Shown: positions 1-11,512, counted from the stretch's first letter. The stretch is 64,000 nucleotides of DNA from Cordylochernes scorpioides (GCA_030710605.1 CP092863.1:140437547-140501546), one strand, 5' to 3'. Notes: a model not told the origin generated them from the letters alone. A program made the numbers and translations.

Positions 1-541
1 TCTCATCAGAAGTTACGATTCTGTGCAAAAATGACTTCTTTTCATGCCTGGCGAGAAGCCCTTCGCAGATTACCAGACGCCGTTATTGCTGCCTTTCGCT
101 CAACTCGTGGGGGAACCATCTGGAAAGCTTTTAGGTCATTCCGAGGCTGTTTAAACGTAGAGAAACAGCACCTCGAGACACCTGGAGCTGTTTTGCGAGT
201 TTCTCCTGCATTTGGGTACTGTCCTCATCCAACAAAGCTTGCAGTTCAGCGTCCTCGAACTTTTGGGGCGGTTTTCCATGTGGTTCATCATCAAGTTCAA
301 AATCGCCACTTTGGAATTTTTAAAACCACCTGTAACACTGCGATTTGCTCAGAGCGTGGTCGCTGTAAACTTCCTCGAGCATTCGGTGGGCTTCAGTGGC
401 ACTTTTCTTCCAGTTGAAGGCGAACAACAAAACTTCCCGCAAATGGACACTTTTTGGCTCGGAAATCGCCATTTTCCATGGGCTCCAGAAATTTTTCACG
501 ATTTGAATTTTTCTAAAACTGCACGCATGCTGATGCCACAT
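1..541 (-). pseudogene. mariner transposase, N-terminal half, broken and cut by window edge
   Basis: On the minus strand a mariner-type transposase N-terminal domain reads from a likely start Met at 472-470 (MAISEPK) through the helix-turn-helix segment with FNWKKSATEAHRML and SKSQCYRWF. After RWF (about 320) the frame shifts; the continuation FELDDEPHG and the second helix-turn-helix region are in another frame. The last readable block at the window edge is RIVTSDE, the strand carrying the first catalytic Asp of the DD34D triad. The catalytic core lies beyond the window. The short plus-strand reading frames here are shadows. It is a dead copy, of a different subfamily from the mariners at 14 and 56 kb. 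Confidence 0.8.
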
Positions 542-1783
542 GAGTCAAAGAACAAAACGCCTACAACAGCGCCACCGTCGGCTCAAATAAAGTTGCACAG
601 CGGCCTCTGGCGCCCATTTTCGCGTTTCATACTAATAGACCTGGTATTCCCTTTTCTCTCTCTTTAACTACAATTCGATATAATTAGAAAAAATCCAACC
701 ACGAACGCGCTTTCGGCTTTTATGCCATATTCAGCGTAGTGTAGTCTGTACCTTAACGACTAACTATTTTTTTTTTAATTATAATTTTTTTTTCACAATG
801 AATTTCTTTTTATTTTTAAACGCTAGATTTCAAGCGATAATTGCTCTTCAACGGGCTTAATGAAATATCGACTATATCGTACAAGAAATTGAAATATAAA
901 AATATAAAATGAAAGCTAGCGTTTTGAAATAAAAAGAAACTCACTGTGAGAAAATATTTTATAATTTTAAAACTTTTTCACAATTTAATCATGAATTTAC
1001 TAAAAATTATTAATATGCTTTTGCAATTTTAGTTGGAAATTTATTTGGAACAAATATGCCTATATTTCTTTTTAAAAAACATGTAAATAATTATATTAAC
1101 CTTTCCTTCCAATATGTTCAAACATATATACCAACACATTTATTATCAAAAAGAGCATATATCTATATCCTTATAGCAAAATTGCAAAATTATATAATAG
1201 TTTTACGGTTAAAAGTTAAAATAATTCAATAATGCATACAATTTATATACACAGGGAAAAAAACGGTTATTCAATTTAAAACAAACTAAAAGATCTCTCA
1301 AAGATATAAAAAAGTAGGGGAGATGTAAAAAAGATATCTGGGGGTAGAGTTTGAAGTGGTGGGATAGAACTGACTCGCGCCATTCTAAGTTTGCTCAAAC
1401 TTCTGGGCTCCAACTTTTCCAAAACTTCCAACAATTTATTTAGTTTTGTTTCCAGTTTTCCTCTCGCCGTCCGCAACTAATTGACTGGTGCTTGGAAGAC
1501 GACAAATTGTTTAAAATACCTTTTTCTTTTTTCACTTTTTTATGGTTATTTGTGACCTTCGTGTCTCTCTCTCTATGGTGGGTTGAACGAGTGCTACGAA
1601 CCGGCAACAATCAGGAGCGGAGTTCGATTCTGTGTAGAAGGTGTTTTTTTTTCCAAAGATAAATGTAAACCAATACGATCTAACAGGGGAAAAAGGAGAA
1701 TAGTATTAATAAGTAAACAGTTTATATATATATATCATATATTACACATATTATAATACCATCAATCGAATAAAATTCACATA
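542..1783. other. AT-rich DNA with a degenerate foldback motif and a tRNA-like stretch
   Basis: No gene seen. Around 826-930 there is an inverted pair of the CGCTAG...TTTCAAGCG motif also found at 41.1-41.35 kb (family D). Around 1585-1640 a stretch ending GAGTTCGATTCTG resembles the B box of a degenerate tRNA-derived SINE. The rest is low-complexity AT-rich sequence. Confidence 0.4.
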
Positions 1784-1785
1784 TA

Positions 1786-2009
1786 CACACATGGACAAAA
1801 CTTATAGAAGTTGTACCTTTCAACATGTATATCGGGATTCAGACAATAACTATGAAAGATATTTGTTACACGGTGACCTTTATTAAAGACACACGAGATA
1901 ACCAAGTGTGAACAAAAATATTGCCTCTGGCTCTATCAAAAAAAAAAAAAAAAGCAGAAGACCAGCGACATCTAAGACTTTTCACTTTCTTCAGTTTTGT
2001 CCATGAGTG
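1786..2009 (+). mobile_element. Family T MITE (Tc1-like termini)
   Basis: Non-coding element flanked by TA on both sides (1784-1785 and 2010-2011). The termini are inverted repeats of CACTCATGGACAAAACTTA (here with CACAC at the left). The body carries GGGATTCAGACAATAACT, ACACGAGATAACCAAGTGTG and an internal poly-A run. TA flanks and terminal inverted repeats are the hallmark of Tc1/mariner MITEs. At least fourteen copies or fragments of this family occur in the window. Confidence 0.85.
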
Positions 2010-2466
2010 TAGACCTATACAGCCGAACAGAAAAAAAGACTGGAGAGAGTATAGTAAATAAACAGATTAGATATTCAATTATACATATCAGAATACCACC
2101 TATTGAATAAAATTTGCATATTATTCAAGCACTTTTCTAATCATATAAATCATCAGAAAAAATCCTCTGAAAACCATATCTTGCGATGGTACAAAATGGT
2201 AAGATTAGACAACTTGGCTCATCAGTGGTCAAGCTTCTTTACAGTATCACCCAATTAATGAATATTTTCCAAGGATAAGAAATGCAAATTTTAGATAAAA
2301 GAGTTAACTAATACATAGCAATAACGCGCCATCTATATAATACAAATGAAAACACCAAAACGCGAATGTTTCTTTTCACAAATAAATCAAACTTCTACTG
2401 TCCTAAAAGCTTATGTCCATAGTTTGCTTAAAAACCATTTCTAAGATTCAACCCTTCAGTGTTGCA

Positions 2467-2474
2467 TATAAAAG
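2467..2474 (+). promoter_or_regulatory. TATA-like box upstream of family A2 ribozyme core
   Basis: TATAAAAG lies 49 nt upstream of the predicted cleavage nucleotide (2516). Copies at 44.65 kb and 58.92 kb keep TATATAAG at the same distance, so the spacing looks selected. Transcription from such a box would start about 20 nt before the ribozyme cut. Confidence 0.5.
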
Positions 2475-2509
2475 CAGAATGATGCAATACAGTATTAGAG
2501 ATCTAAAGA

Positions 2510-2576
2510 AGCGGTCTGGTAAATTAAATTGGCGAAACCGCTAGGAGAGTTCACCACTGATGAGCCAAGCCCTCCC
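2510..2576 (+). ncRNA. Hammerhead-like ribozyme with swapped strand order (family A2)
   Basis: Parts in order: stem III 5' strand AGCGGT (2510-2515), cleavage nucleotide C (2516), stem I 5' strand TGGT (2517-2520), 8-nt linker, stem II 3' strand TTGGC (2529-2533), GAA (2534-2536), stem III 3' strand ACCGCT (2537-2542), 10-nt linker, stem I 3' strand ACCA (2553-2556), CTGATGA (2557-2563), stem II 5' strand GCCAA (2564-2568). All three helices pair fully and all core residues match the hammerhead consensus. The order of the three strands is not one of the three natural types. An extra pairing can form between 2543-2549 and 2570-2576. Activity is not shown by sequence alone. Confidence 0.55.
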
Positions 2577-2665
2577 AATATATTTTTTTCATCGCAGTAA
2601 GGGCAGTAGAACTTTGATTTATTTGTGAAAAGAAACATTCGCGTTTTAAGGTTTTCATTTGTAAA

Positions 2666-3092
2666 AGAGTTAACTGTTTAGAAACTAGTATAAGACAGAA
2701 CTACCTGCTATATAAAGTTTGGTGTGTAAGGTGATAGAGAGGTAACAAAAGGGAAGGTAGAGGTTCCAAATGATTGATATTATGGATTAATGATATTGAT
2801 ATAAATAGAACGCCTATACAAATACTTAAAATATCATGAATCAATCATTGTATGGCTATAAGTGATTACAAATGATTAATAGGTAGCTCAATAGATATCT
2901 CGCTCCAATTTGCATAAATCCAAATTCAACAATGAGTGCAAATTGGCAGAAACCTATCGAGCACGTTTCGTTACACTTTCTGGAAATACTTTTAATTTTA
3001 CTACTTCCTCTGATACATTTTAGTAAAAATGGCGAACTCTTCTCATCAAAATATGAATAAAATATGAACGGTTACTTCTTGTGAACTAGTAT
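2666..3092. other. AT-rich intergenic DNA
   Basis: No gene, tRNA or clear repeat family recognised. The text ATGATTGATATTATGG and similar AT-rich words recur without a defined unit. Confidence 0.4.
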
Positions 3093-3119
3093 ATGTATAT
3101 ATATTTACAATGGATCATA

Positions 3120-3245
3120 TTAGACACTGATGATGAAGCACTTCAAGCCTTTATCAATGCCTTAAATTCCCTCTCCGAAGATGACTGGTTTAAGTGCTTC
3201 GATAATTGGTTTTCACGGATGAAATCTTGTATAGGTTTATTTATT
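3120..3245 (+). pseudogene. mariner-type transposase C-terminal remnant
   Basis: The reading frame contains ALNSLSEDDWFKCFDNW followed by FSRMKSC, which matches the conserved C-terminal pattern of mariner transposases (a helix with CF-x-x-W, basic residues, then Cys before the usual GEYFE-type end). No catalytic motif is left upstream and the terminal GEYFE-like block is missing. It is a short fossil of a transposase. The family assignment rests on this one motif. Confidence 0.5.
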
Positions 3246-4187
3246 TATTATCAAATCAGACGCGATATCCCCATAAGGGATGTTTGCGTCAAGCAACAAC
3301 ATTAAATTTAAATACTATATTACATAAACTATTGAATAATTACATGGTTTGAGTAGAGTTTAAAGAAGAAAGGAAAGGACATTAAAATCATGCTTGAATT
3401 TACAACCAACTAATGAAATAAATATACCTAGTTTGGTAATTACGGGTTTTTGAACCAAGTGAGAAAATCATAGATATATATACCGAATTCTCTCTCTCTC
3501 CACATCCTGGATCGTCTATAGCTCCTATTGAAAACAGAAAATCTCCGAAGTTTACATGATTAGTAACGAATTGTACGTTGTAAAAGTCAGGGCGGAAATA
3601 TTTTGGGAAGCCTGAAGGGAAAAAGAGACGAAAGTGAGCACTGGTATTCGAAAAAAAAAAAACCTCTCATTCTTGTTCTTTAAATATCATTCATTATTGA
3701 AGGAGAATGTGGACTGAATGTTCGTTGGTCTTCTTCTCTTAGTTGGTCTAATTCATATTTAATTGCATAGGTGCTAAGGGTGAATACTTTGAGAAACTCA
3801 GAAAATTTGAAGGTTGCAACTTTAATAAAAATAAGTGATTGCATAAACCTTTGGAGTCACCATTGTATATATATATAATAAGGGCATACCGCTCGCATGA
3901 GCATTTTAGAGAGCGCCAACTAAATTTTCTATTTTTTTCTTACTTTTTACTACAAATTTGTTTATAGTTATAATTTCAAAGAGTTTATTTATATATTCGC
4001 TATATCAATTCATATGGGTTTCTCATTCAAAAATAAAAATATCGAAATTTCTAAGTACAAGATGATAAACTACAAAAAACGGCAAGTGTACCATTTTTAA
4101 ACATTCAGCGCAAATAACTATAGATAAAATACCACTTTAATACGCTCCAGGAATCCGGGTTACATCAAGAGAGTATAAGTGAAGACA
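3246..4187. other. AT-rich DNA, nothing recognised
   Basis: I see no gene or assignable repeat here. Short poly-A runs and simple AT sequence dominate. Confidence 0.4.
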
Positions 4188-4490
4188 ACATCATCAACAA
4201 TAAACTTATCAATCCTAATATCTAGTTCAACAATACACAAGAGTATAAAGCATCTTAAATGATTGATAAAATGATAAAATTAACCTTCTCTTTCTACAAG
4301 AGAAAGAGAGAAAAAGATAAAATAGATAATGATATCAAATATCATCATCAACAATAAACTTATCAATCAAAAATTTCTTGATTCCACAATTCAACAAAAG
4401 TATAAAGCATCTTAAATGATTGATAAAATAATAAAATAACCTACTTTCTAAAAGAGAGAGAGAAAAAGATAAAATAGATAATGATATCAA
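4188..4490 (+). repeat. Tandem duplication of a ~155-bp unit
   Basis: Two adjacent copies share ATCATCAACAATAAACTTAT, AGTATAAAGCATCTTAAATG and GAGAAAAAGATAAAATAG in the same order, about 155 bp apart, with scattered substitutions. It looks like a simple local duplication. Confidence 0.75.
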
Positions 4491-5750
4491 AAAGATATAA
4501 TTCTAGCCTATATATAATCCATCTAAAGATAATTTATAAGGTAACAAACAACAGCAAGCAGCATCAATTTTTACAGCATTTCTAACAGGCCTCTTGTGAA
4601 CATCGTAAAGCCGGTCATAATACTATAGCCATTAGACCTCGGGTTATTTCCCAAATAACCATACCATATAGAACACAATGTATTTTAACCCTTCCTTTAA
4701 ATTCATGATGCTTATCGAGAAACTTAATGATTAACTATCCATTTTTTTAGAACCCTCGCGCTGTTTTTATTGCCATCATATTAGCTAACATCGGATCTAT
4801 TTATTTCCGATAAAGAAGCTTGTAAATATGTTATTAACAGTCATTTATAACCTAAAGTACATCGCTACTTCTTCAAAAAATAATAAACTATAATAGGACA
4901 CGTATCGTTAAAAAAAGACTGCACTTCAATAAACCTATAATATATTTTTTTAAAGCAAAGTTTCAGAGGAAATTCTTTTTAAAATTTTGATCTAATGGCG
5001 TTACGCTTAAATTTTTAGATATTCTGTTTAAATTCAAAAAGTTTTTTTGAAAAATATATATTTTCATATCATTAAAAAATATTTTTGTAAATTTACCTAT
5101 ATTTTCATATAAAATTATTAATAAAAAATATAATTATTTTTGTAAATTATATCTATGAGAGCTCTGTGAAAATACTTTAATTCTAATTTAATCATTTTTG
5201 ACCGCGCTGTTGAAAATATTGTTAGGTTTTAAAACGCTATGAAAATAAAATTTTAGATAAAATATATTGCTTCATTTTAATCAATATATATATTTAATTA
5301 AATATATCGATTATTTTAATTTTAATTATTTTTACTGCTTTCCATTTTTTATATATATATAAAAGAAGGAATTAAAAAAAACTTTTAAATTAAAAGAAAA
5401 TAAGTTTGTTTCTATAGTTTGTTCTTAGCGAAGAATTTGAAATTTAACACAAATATTTTAGTTGAGTTTTCTTTAGACTTCTAATACCTTGACTTGTTAA
5501 TAATTGAAATTTTAATTGGTAGTTTTGTTTAACACCCAATATAGTTTACCAATGAATTTTTCAATAATTACATATAGTATGTTTCAAAAATAATTAATAT
5601 AGAATCTCTATACATGTGTGTGTGTGATACACGAAGAAAGAGCAACGATTTAAAATTTAAAATACAAAGAAAACCTTTTTTTTAATTATCCCTAATACAC
5701 GAGGTACAGACCACGATAATCATGAAGGAAGGTAGTTAGCGGCTGCTTTT
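4491..5750. other. AT-rich intergenic DNA
   Basis: Long AT-rich stretch with TATATA runs and no supported coding region. A possible partial element boundary near 5690-5760 (ACACGAGGTACAGACCACG) could not be assigned. Confidence 0.35.
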
Positions 5751-5754
5751 ACTG

Positions 5755-6696
5755 TAAGTACACCACATCTACTTATATATTTGCCTTATTCTGTCTGTTT
5801 GTCTGTATGTCTGAAGCTCACGGATAGAATGCGCGCCCATTGGCTGCCAGCGAACACGTGGCCTCCCTGCCCCCCTCTAGACAACCCTGTTATCAGCTGT
5901 GCGATACATACACCTGTCTATAGCGGCCACTCTAGACAACCCTGTTATCAGCAGTGTGCTACATCCACCTGTCTAAACAGACCACTCTGTCTATAGCGGC
6001 CACTCTAGACAACCCTGTTATCAGCTGTGTGATACATCCACCTGTCTATACAGACCACCCTGTCATAGCGGGCACTCTAGGCAACCCTGTTATCAGCTGT
6101 GTGATACATCCACCTGTCTATACAGACCACCCTGTATATGGCGGCCATTCTAGACAACCCTGTTATCTGCTGTGTGATACATACACCTGTCTATAGCGGC
6201 CACTCTAGACAACCCTGTTATCATCAGTGTGTTAAATTCACCTGTATATACAGACCACCCTGTCTATAGCGGTCACTCTAGGCAACCCTGTTAACAGCAG
6301 TGTGATACATACACCTGTCTATACAGACCACCCTGACTATAGCGACCACTCTAGACAACCCTGTTATCAGCTGCCTGTCTATACAGACCACCCTGTCTAT
6401 AGCGGTCACCTTAGGCAACCCTGTTATCATCAGTGTGTTACATTCACCTGTCTATACAGACCACCCTGTCTATAGCGGTCACCTTAGGCAACCCTGTTAT
6501 CAGCAGTGTGATACATCCACCTGTCTATACAGACCACCCTGTCTATAGCGACCACTCTGGACAACCCTGTTATCAGCTGTGTAATACATCCACCTGTCTA
6601 TACAGACCACCCTGTCAATAGCGACCACCCAAGACAACGTTTTTAAAATATATTCGCACTCGGGTAAACCCCGGGCGTTGCCCGGGCCTTTCGTCT
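5755..6696 (-). mobile_element. Family H-like element (reverse) carrying a minisatellite
   Basis: The right end (6657-6696) has ACTCGGGTAAAC, CGGGCGTTGCCCGGG and a CTAG, the same end signature as family H at 37.7 and 39.4 kb read in reverse. The left part has TCTGTCTGTTTGTCTGTATG and CATTGGCTGCCAGCG. The interior is taken over by the 73-bp minisatellite. Class is unresolved. Confidence 0.5.
5878..6635 (+). repeat. Minisatellite, 73-bp unit with 55-bp short variants
   Basis: About ten units begin GACAACCCTGTTATCAGC and contain ACACCTGTCTATACAGACC and TAGCGGCCACTCTA. The long unit is 73 bp; shorter 55-bp units lack the 18-bp CAGACCACCCTGTCTATA-type segment. Because the unit is not a multiple of three, the reading frames across it have no coding meaning. 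Confidence 0.9.
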
Positions 6697-6699
6697 AGT

Positions 6700-6912
6700 G
6701 TCTACATATGTGAAAAGCAGTTATGACTTTTGCACTTACAAATCTGCCAGAGCCTCGTTTGGTTACTTGCACTCGCTGGTGGTGTTGGACTTTTGCAAGA
6801 ATCGGGGGGCCATTAGAGCATTTTTTTAATTAGAAAAAAAGTGGCCAATGCGGGATTCGATCCCGGGTCGTAGCGGTCGAAAACCAACGGTTTAGACCAT
6901 CCTTCCACCGAC
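6700..6912 (-). mobile_element. SINE1 copy (tRNA-derived), 3' truncated
   Basis: On the minus strand: a tRNA-like head GGTCGGTGGAAGGATGGT with B box GGGATCGAATCC, then GCTCTAATGGCC, CAAGAATC-type body and AGCAGTT...CTTTTCACAT. It is a copy of the family seen complete at 31028, 43952 and 50176. The 3' tail is missing. Confidence 0.8.
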
Positions 6913-7215
6913 CATTTAGACCATGCTTCCATAAAAATATTGAATTGTAGATCAGTGTCGTGTTATCATATATGTAATAGGCACAATAAAAAAAACTGAT
7001 TGAAGGATGGATACATTGACGTCAGTAAATCCTGGAAATGCCATCATTTCTATATTTGTAAATCAACTGAAGATAGAAATTATAAAGCCGGGTCTTACTA
7101 ACATTTTTTAAAAATGGCTTGCTATGGATTGCTTTCCAACTTTTGTCATGGTAAAACAACGTCTTTATTTTTATTTATATTTTGTATTCAATAATTATAT
7201 ACACATATTATATAT

Positions 7216-7275
7216 ATATACAGTGTTTTGTCTTGACAAAGTTCGCGTTTAGCCAACCGAAATATTTGTAATTAA
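7216..7275 (+). repeat. Degenerate hammerhead-like motif (family D type)
   Basis: TTGACAAAG, a hairpin with GTTTAGCCAACC, then GAAATATTTG. It resembles the core of a hammerhead with C3 to U and G8 to A changes. The same motif type stands in both arms of the palindrome at 7909-8328. Confidence 0.35.
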
Positions 7276-7354
7276 ATACTTCTTTGATCCAATATATGCA
7301 CTTTTATTATATATATATATGTATATATCATAGATTTGCGGATGGATGGATTTT

Positions 7355-7560
7355 CATGTACCAAAAGAGGCACCATTTCCTTTAAATATACCTAAAAACA
7401 ATGCAATTTGTTTATCACTCCATTGAAAAATGTAAAGGTGGTGATGAAGAATAAGCCACAACACCAGTTTTGACAAATTCAGACAAAAGCCAACAACCTG
7501 TATACCATGGTTTCGGACTATGGCCCTCATCAGTACAGGGGCGGCTTCGATTTCATAACA
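7355..7560 (-). mobile_element. Family C element with hammerhead
   Basis: Read on the minus strand it begins near the hammerhead (7539), continues with TTGTCTGAATTTG, ACTGGTGTTGTGGCTTATTC and ends near GGTGCCTCTTTTGGTACATG. Other copies or pieces share these words at 11.8, 23.7, 30.4, 40.8, 50.1, 55.8 and 61.4 kb. It is non-coding and short (about 200 bp). Confidence 0.7.
7497..7539 (-). ncRNA. Type I hammerhead ribozyme, minimal stem III (family C)
   Basis: Minus strand: stem I CCTGTA, core CTGATGA, stem II GGGC/GTCC with CATA loop (one G-U pair), GAA, stem III ACC/GGT with a 2-nt loop, cleavage triplet GTA, stem I TACAGG. Every core nucleotide fits the consensus and stem I is a perfect 6-bp helix. 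The 2-nt stem III loop means a monomer would fold poorly; hammerheads of this kind in Penelope-like elements are known to cleave as dimers. Self-cleavage of this copy is inferred from the intact core. Confidence 0.85.
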
Positions 7561-7908
7561 TCCTACGAGGGGAGAGTTATAAAATTGTTCGAATTGTCAA
7601 AAAAAGATGCTTAATTTTTTGAAGTGCCAGACCTGATTTTCAGGATAGAAATCATATAAAATAAATTTACGCGAGAAGATGATATCAATGCACCAAATGA
7701 TGTACCTCTCCTTTCAGCCTATTTCTTAGATAAATCGTATGTTCAAAAGCAGAAGTTAACAGAAACACCTTTTTGAGGCAACTTTATAAACACAACTGAC
7801 CTTTTATCATATAAGATTTTTTTATTTGTAAATATTTTGAAAATGAATCTATATTTATAAAAAGCTATATAGATATATTTTGAAAATAGAGCAATCCATA
7901 CTTAATTC

Positions 7909-8328
7909 ATTAGATAATAAATGGCATATATTGGATTTAATAAAATATTTATTTTGCCAATATTTCGGCTGGCTGAACGCCAACCTTTATCGAGGCATTA
8001 CATTTTTGTATACACAAACTCAGCGCCGCATAGTGTTATAATATCACAGTTGAAATCAATTAAAATACAGAGTAGGTGGAAGAAAATTTGTGTATGAAAA
8101 AATTATTATAAAAAAATAAATTATTAAATAATAATTTTTTCATACACAAATTTTCTTCCACCTACTCTGTATTTTAATTGATTTCAACTGTGATATTATA
8201 ACACTATGCGGCGCTGAGTTTGTGTATACAAAAATGTAATGCCTCGATAAAGGTTGGCGTTCAGCCAGCCGAAATATTGGCAAAATAAATATTTTATTAA
8301 ATCCAATATATGCCATTTATTATCTAAT
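7909..8328. repeat. 420-bp nearly perfect palindrome
   Basis: Arms of about 200 bp are inverted copies: ATTAGATAATAAATGGCA at the left returns as TGCCATTTATTATCTAAT at the right, with an AT-rich centre around 8105-8130. Each arm holds a GTTGGCGTTCAGCCAGCCGA hairpin followed by AAATATT, a degenerate hammerhead-like motif. Arms are nearly identical, so the structure is recent or maintained. Confidence 0.9.
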
Positions 8329-11300
8329 AGATATATTTATTATATTGTGAGGAAGAAATAATTTATTGTTTAATTTAATTTAATTAGTCAATGAAAATAT
8401 TTGAAACAGAATTTTATTATTTTATATTTGTAAAATCATCATTTAGTTGCCTAGCTTGCTTGCTCGATACTCTCTAGCTGTAGATAGTTTTGTATTTAGT
8501 TGTATAGTATTGGTATTTGGTTGATAATTGTCGACTAGTCGTACTGACGCCATTAATAAATACTTTTACATATTCCAAGACTTGATTTCTACGCTACAAT
8601 ACATATAATTCTATATTATAATTTAATAAAATTATATAAAGCTTTTTTCATCTAATGTGGTGAAATCTTACCTTTATTAAAATTAAATTAGAATGCACAT
8701 CTATATTTTCACATATTTATCAGTCAAATTAAAAACCATTTTGAATACCTATTATGAATCAAATATAAGATTTAAAAAAATAAATGGAAAAGAAGGCATT
8801 AAAACAATTATATAAGCTATATTTCACAAAATATTATTCTTAAATGTAAAAAAGGGGTAGAAGATATATTTTATATCCTCACAAAAAAAAAAAAAAAAAA
8901 GAATAGACCTGGAAGCATAGATAACCCCAGATTTAAATTTTGGTTGAGAAAACTAAGAAATGTGAGTTCTTCACGGCATGGCGCATGCGTGGAATGTTCC
9001 AGAAATTGTATCATTTTCCCGCCTTTTCACATCGTCTGCTACATATAAATGTAAATAAGATTCAGCCGAATAATGGCTTCTGGAAACTTTTTTTTTTATT
9101 CATAGAGAATATAAAGGTATCTTTGTTGTATGTACTTCTTTCTTTTGTGAAATGGATAATATATTGTAAATATATGCCAAAAGATACATATGCTTGGTTC
9201 TTTAACGATATTATGCAAATTTTTATAAAATGGCTATTTTTAATCAAATAGTTTATATTGGAAATGAAAGGCGATTTGTAATTGATATTTTAATATTGAA
9301 TCAGTTTTTTTGAAATTCGTGTTTAGCTTCGTCGAAAGTAAAATTTGCATGTTAATTACTTCGTTACAATATCATAAAAGAATATTATGTTTATAGTTTG
9401 CTTTTATATATACAATTTTGCATATTCGATATAGTTTTATTTACTAAATTAGAAAATAACCGAGTTTCATTGAATTATTTTTTTTTTAATTAAAAAAAAA
9501 AAAGTTAACATATTTAAATTTATAAAGTTGTAAATTGAACTTTAAAAGTTTTATTGGAGATTGTAAAATTACTCAAAGTGTTTAAATGCTATGTTATTAC
9601 CAAAATGTCATCTCTATAAAAAAAATGGACACGTCTCCCGTTAAAATAGATTTTAAAAGTCAGGTGACTGTTCAATCTATATTTTGGACATATAGAAGTA
9701 ACCTAGAAATTTTGCAACTGAACATATCGTTGGCAAATTTTGAAGATTTTCTGAATCTTTAATGGAACTCATGAAATAAAATCTCGACTGATAATGGCCA
9801 TTTTCCGAAACCACAGTTTCCAGGTGGGTGTTCTGAATTCATTAAATGTGGTGTTGGACATCGACCAGAGTGTGCTACTTTGCAAATACTGTTAATAAAT
9901 GGCACAATAGATATTGTGTCTATTTTGAAGGGATAAGTGCCCTTTCCTTAATGGAGAATAATTACTTCCCTGCAATGTGTGTGTGTCTGTATTTTATATA
10001 AAAATCTGGCGTTTGCTAAGACCTTCATTTACAAGTATATTTTCGGCATGGAAATGAGGAAGGTATCAAGAAGACCTTGTCTTGAGTAGAACTCAAGATG
10101 CGAAAGCTTCATTCATTGAATAAAGGTGGAAATATTGCTGTATATATACTACAAGAAAAAAAAAAGTCATTTTCATCATCATTACTTATTAGGGTGGTGC
10201 TTCATTCTGACGCATAACAAAAAGGAAAAGAATTACTCCCTTCTCCCACTTCAGTGATTTGCTAGCCATGACGTATGCACAAAGGAACGTGTGGCCATTG
10301 GACATGCGCCGGACCTGGAGGCTGTTGTTGGGTGCTGCGCTGCCTGGAGTATAGGAGCTCCATCTATTATTTCTTCCTGTGGTGAATCTGTATAAGACTG
10401 GTGGTCTTAAAAAAGCTTTTTTGTGTGATATCTGTGCGAATCAGAATTTTTGATGTACATTTTTTGCTTAATACAAAAGCCTTTCCACTAAAGATATTTT
10501 ACCATCACAATTATACTATTACAAAGGAATAAGTGATGCCTAATTAAAATAAAATATATATATATAATTATTTCTTATAACTATTGAATAATAGTCATAA
10601 TATGTTTAAATTGTCTAAATATGAATAGATAAACGTTAATAATGAACTACAATCCTTTTGGTAATACCCAACATTTCTCGTATATTCTCTCTTATTTTTT
10701 TAGCAGTACCGTTTTAAATACCAGAAGCAATAAATATCATATTCAAATAGTTCAGCAATTATATGTAAATATGTCTTGACATTTATTACATAAAAGAGAA
10801 TATTTCTATTCACACAAATATATTCTATATATTATTTTACATTTGAAATAATATACAGTGCTTTTTTTCTATATAGTGCAAATTTCCTATATATTTAAAT
10901 AAATATATTCGAAATGAATTGACGTAGAGTATGTATAAAAGCTTGCATTATCAGGGTCTAAAATATATTTAAAATTTATTTTTATATAAATCTCTCTCTT
11001 TTATAAAAATTGGTTAGTGTTAAACAAAAATTATTTTGTAAAAATCAAATAGAATAGGTATTTAATAAAAACAATATGGTATTATCCATGAAACTAATTT
11101 TCAGCTTATATAAGATATGGATAAAACGTTTAAATAAGAGGATTCCACGTAGTTTCTATAAATGGTGATTTGTAAAAATGTTTGGAATGCCACTAAATAA
11201 AACCTGTCAATTATTTATCCCATTTCGCTTCTTTCTTTTCTTTTTTTTACCGTGTTGCAGCGTGTAATTAAAACCTTTTTTTTAAGAAATAGAAAGGCAA

Positions 11301-11512
11301 ACAAAGATTTTTTTAGACTTTGTGTTGTCAAATTATATAATTATTATATAAGAGCGGAGATAAAATTTAGTTAAACATATGCAGTAATTTTAAATAATTG
11401 GTTTTAAAATGGTTTTAATTTTATCTATTATATATATATATTGTATCGTATTAACCTGAGTTCTTTTTTTGAATAATTCGCTTTCTTTTATTTTTGTCTA
11501 AACCTAACACAT
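8329..11512. other. AT-rich intergenic DNA, no gene recognised
   Basis: Over 3 kb with no convincing coding region. Reading frames at 8940-9251 have no recognisable domain. A less AT-rich patch at 10240-10400 (GCCATTGGACATGCGCC, TGGAGTATAGGAGC) may be an old LTR or promoter-like repeat. Around 9900-9960 GTCTATTTTGAAGGGATAAG matches a block at 15765-15790, so it is a small repeat. Confidence 0.4.

Larger units (their letters stand above)
2335..2665 (+). mobile_element. Family A2 palindromic element
   Basis: The ends are inverted copies: ACAAATGAAAAC and CGCGAATGTTTC at the left return as GAAACATTCGCG and GTTTTCATTTGT at the right. Between them lie TTCTACTGTCC and its complement, a TATA-like box (2467-2474) and the hammerhead-like core at 2510-2576. 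There is no coding capacity. Related full or nearly full copies are at 36340, 44462 and 58835. The left arm differs from other copies in the same way as the right arm does, so the arms appear to be copied from one another. Confidence 0.75.

Noticed and set aside
31..667. Two plus-strand frames of 128 and 151 codons
   Set aside because: They are antisense to the mariner transposase fragment on the minus strand and show no motif.
2529..2568. Type II hammerhead reading of family A using only GAA to CTGATGA
   Set aside because: The 20 nt between GAA and CTGATGA cannot form both stem III and stem I; the upstream AGCGGTCTGGT strand is needed, which gives the swapped order.
5781..6621. Reading frames through the 73-bp minisatellite
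   Set aside because: Unit length is not a multiple of three and the peptides simply repeat with frame changes.
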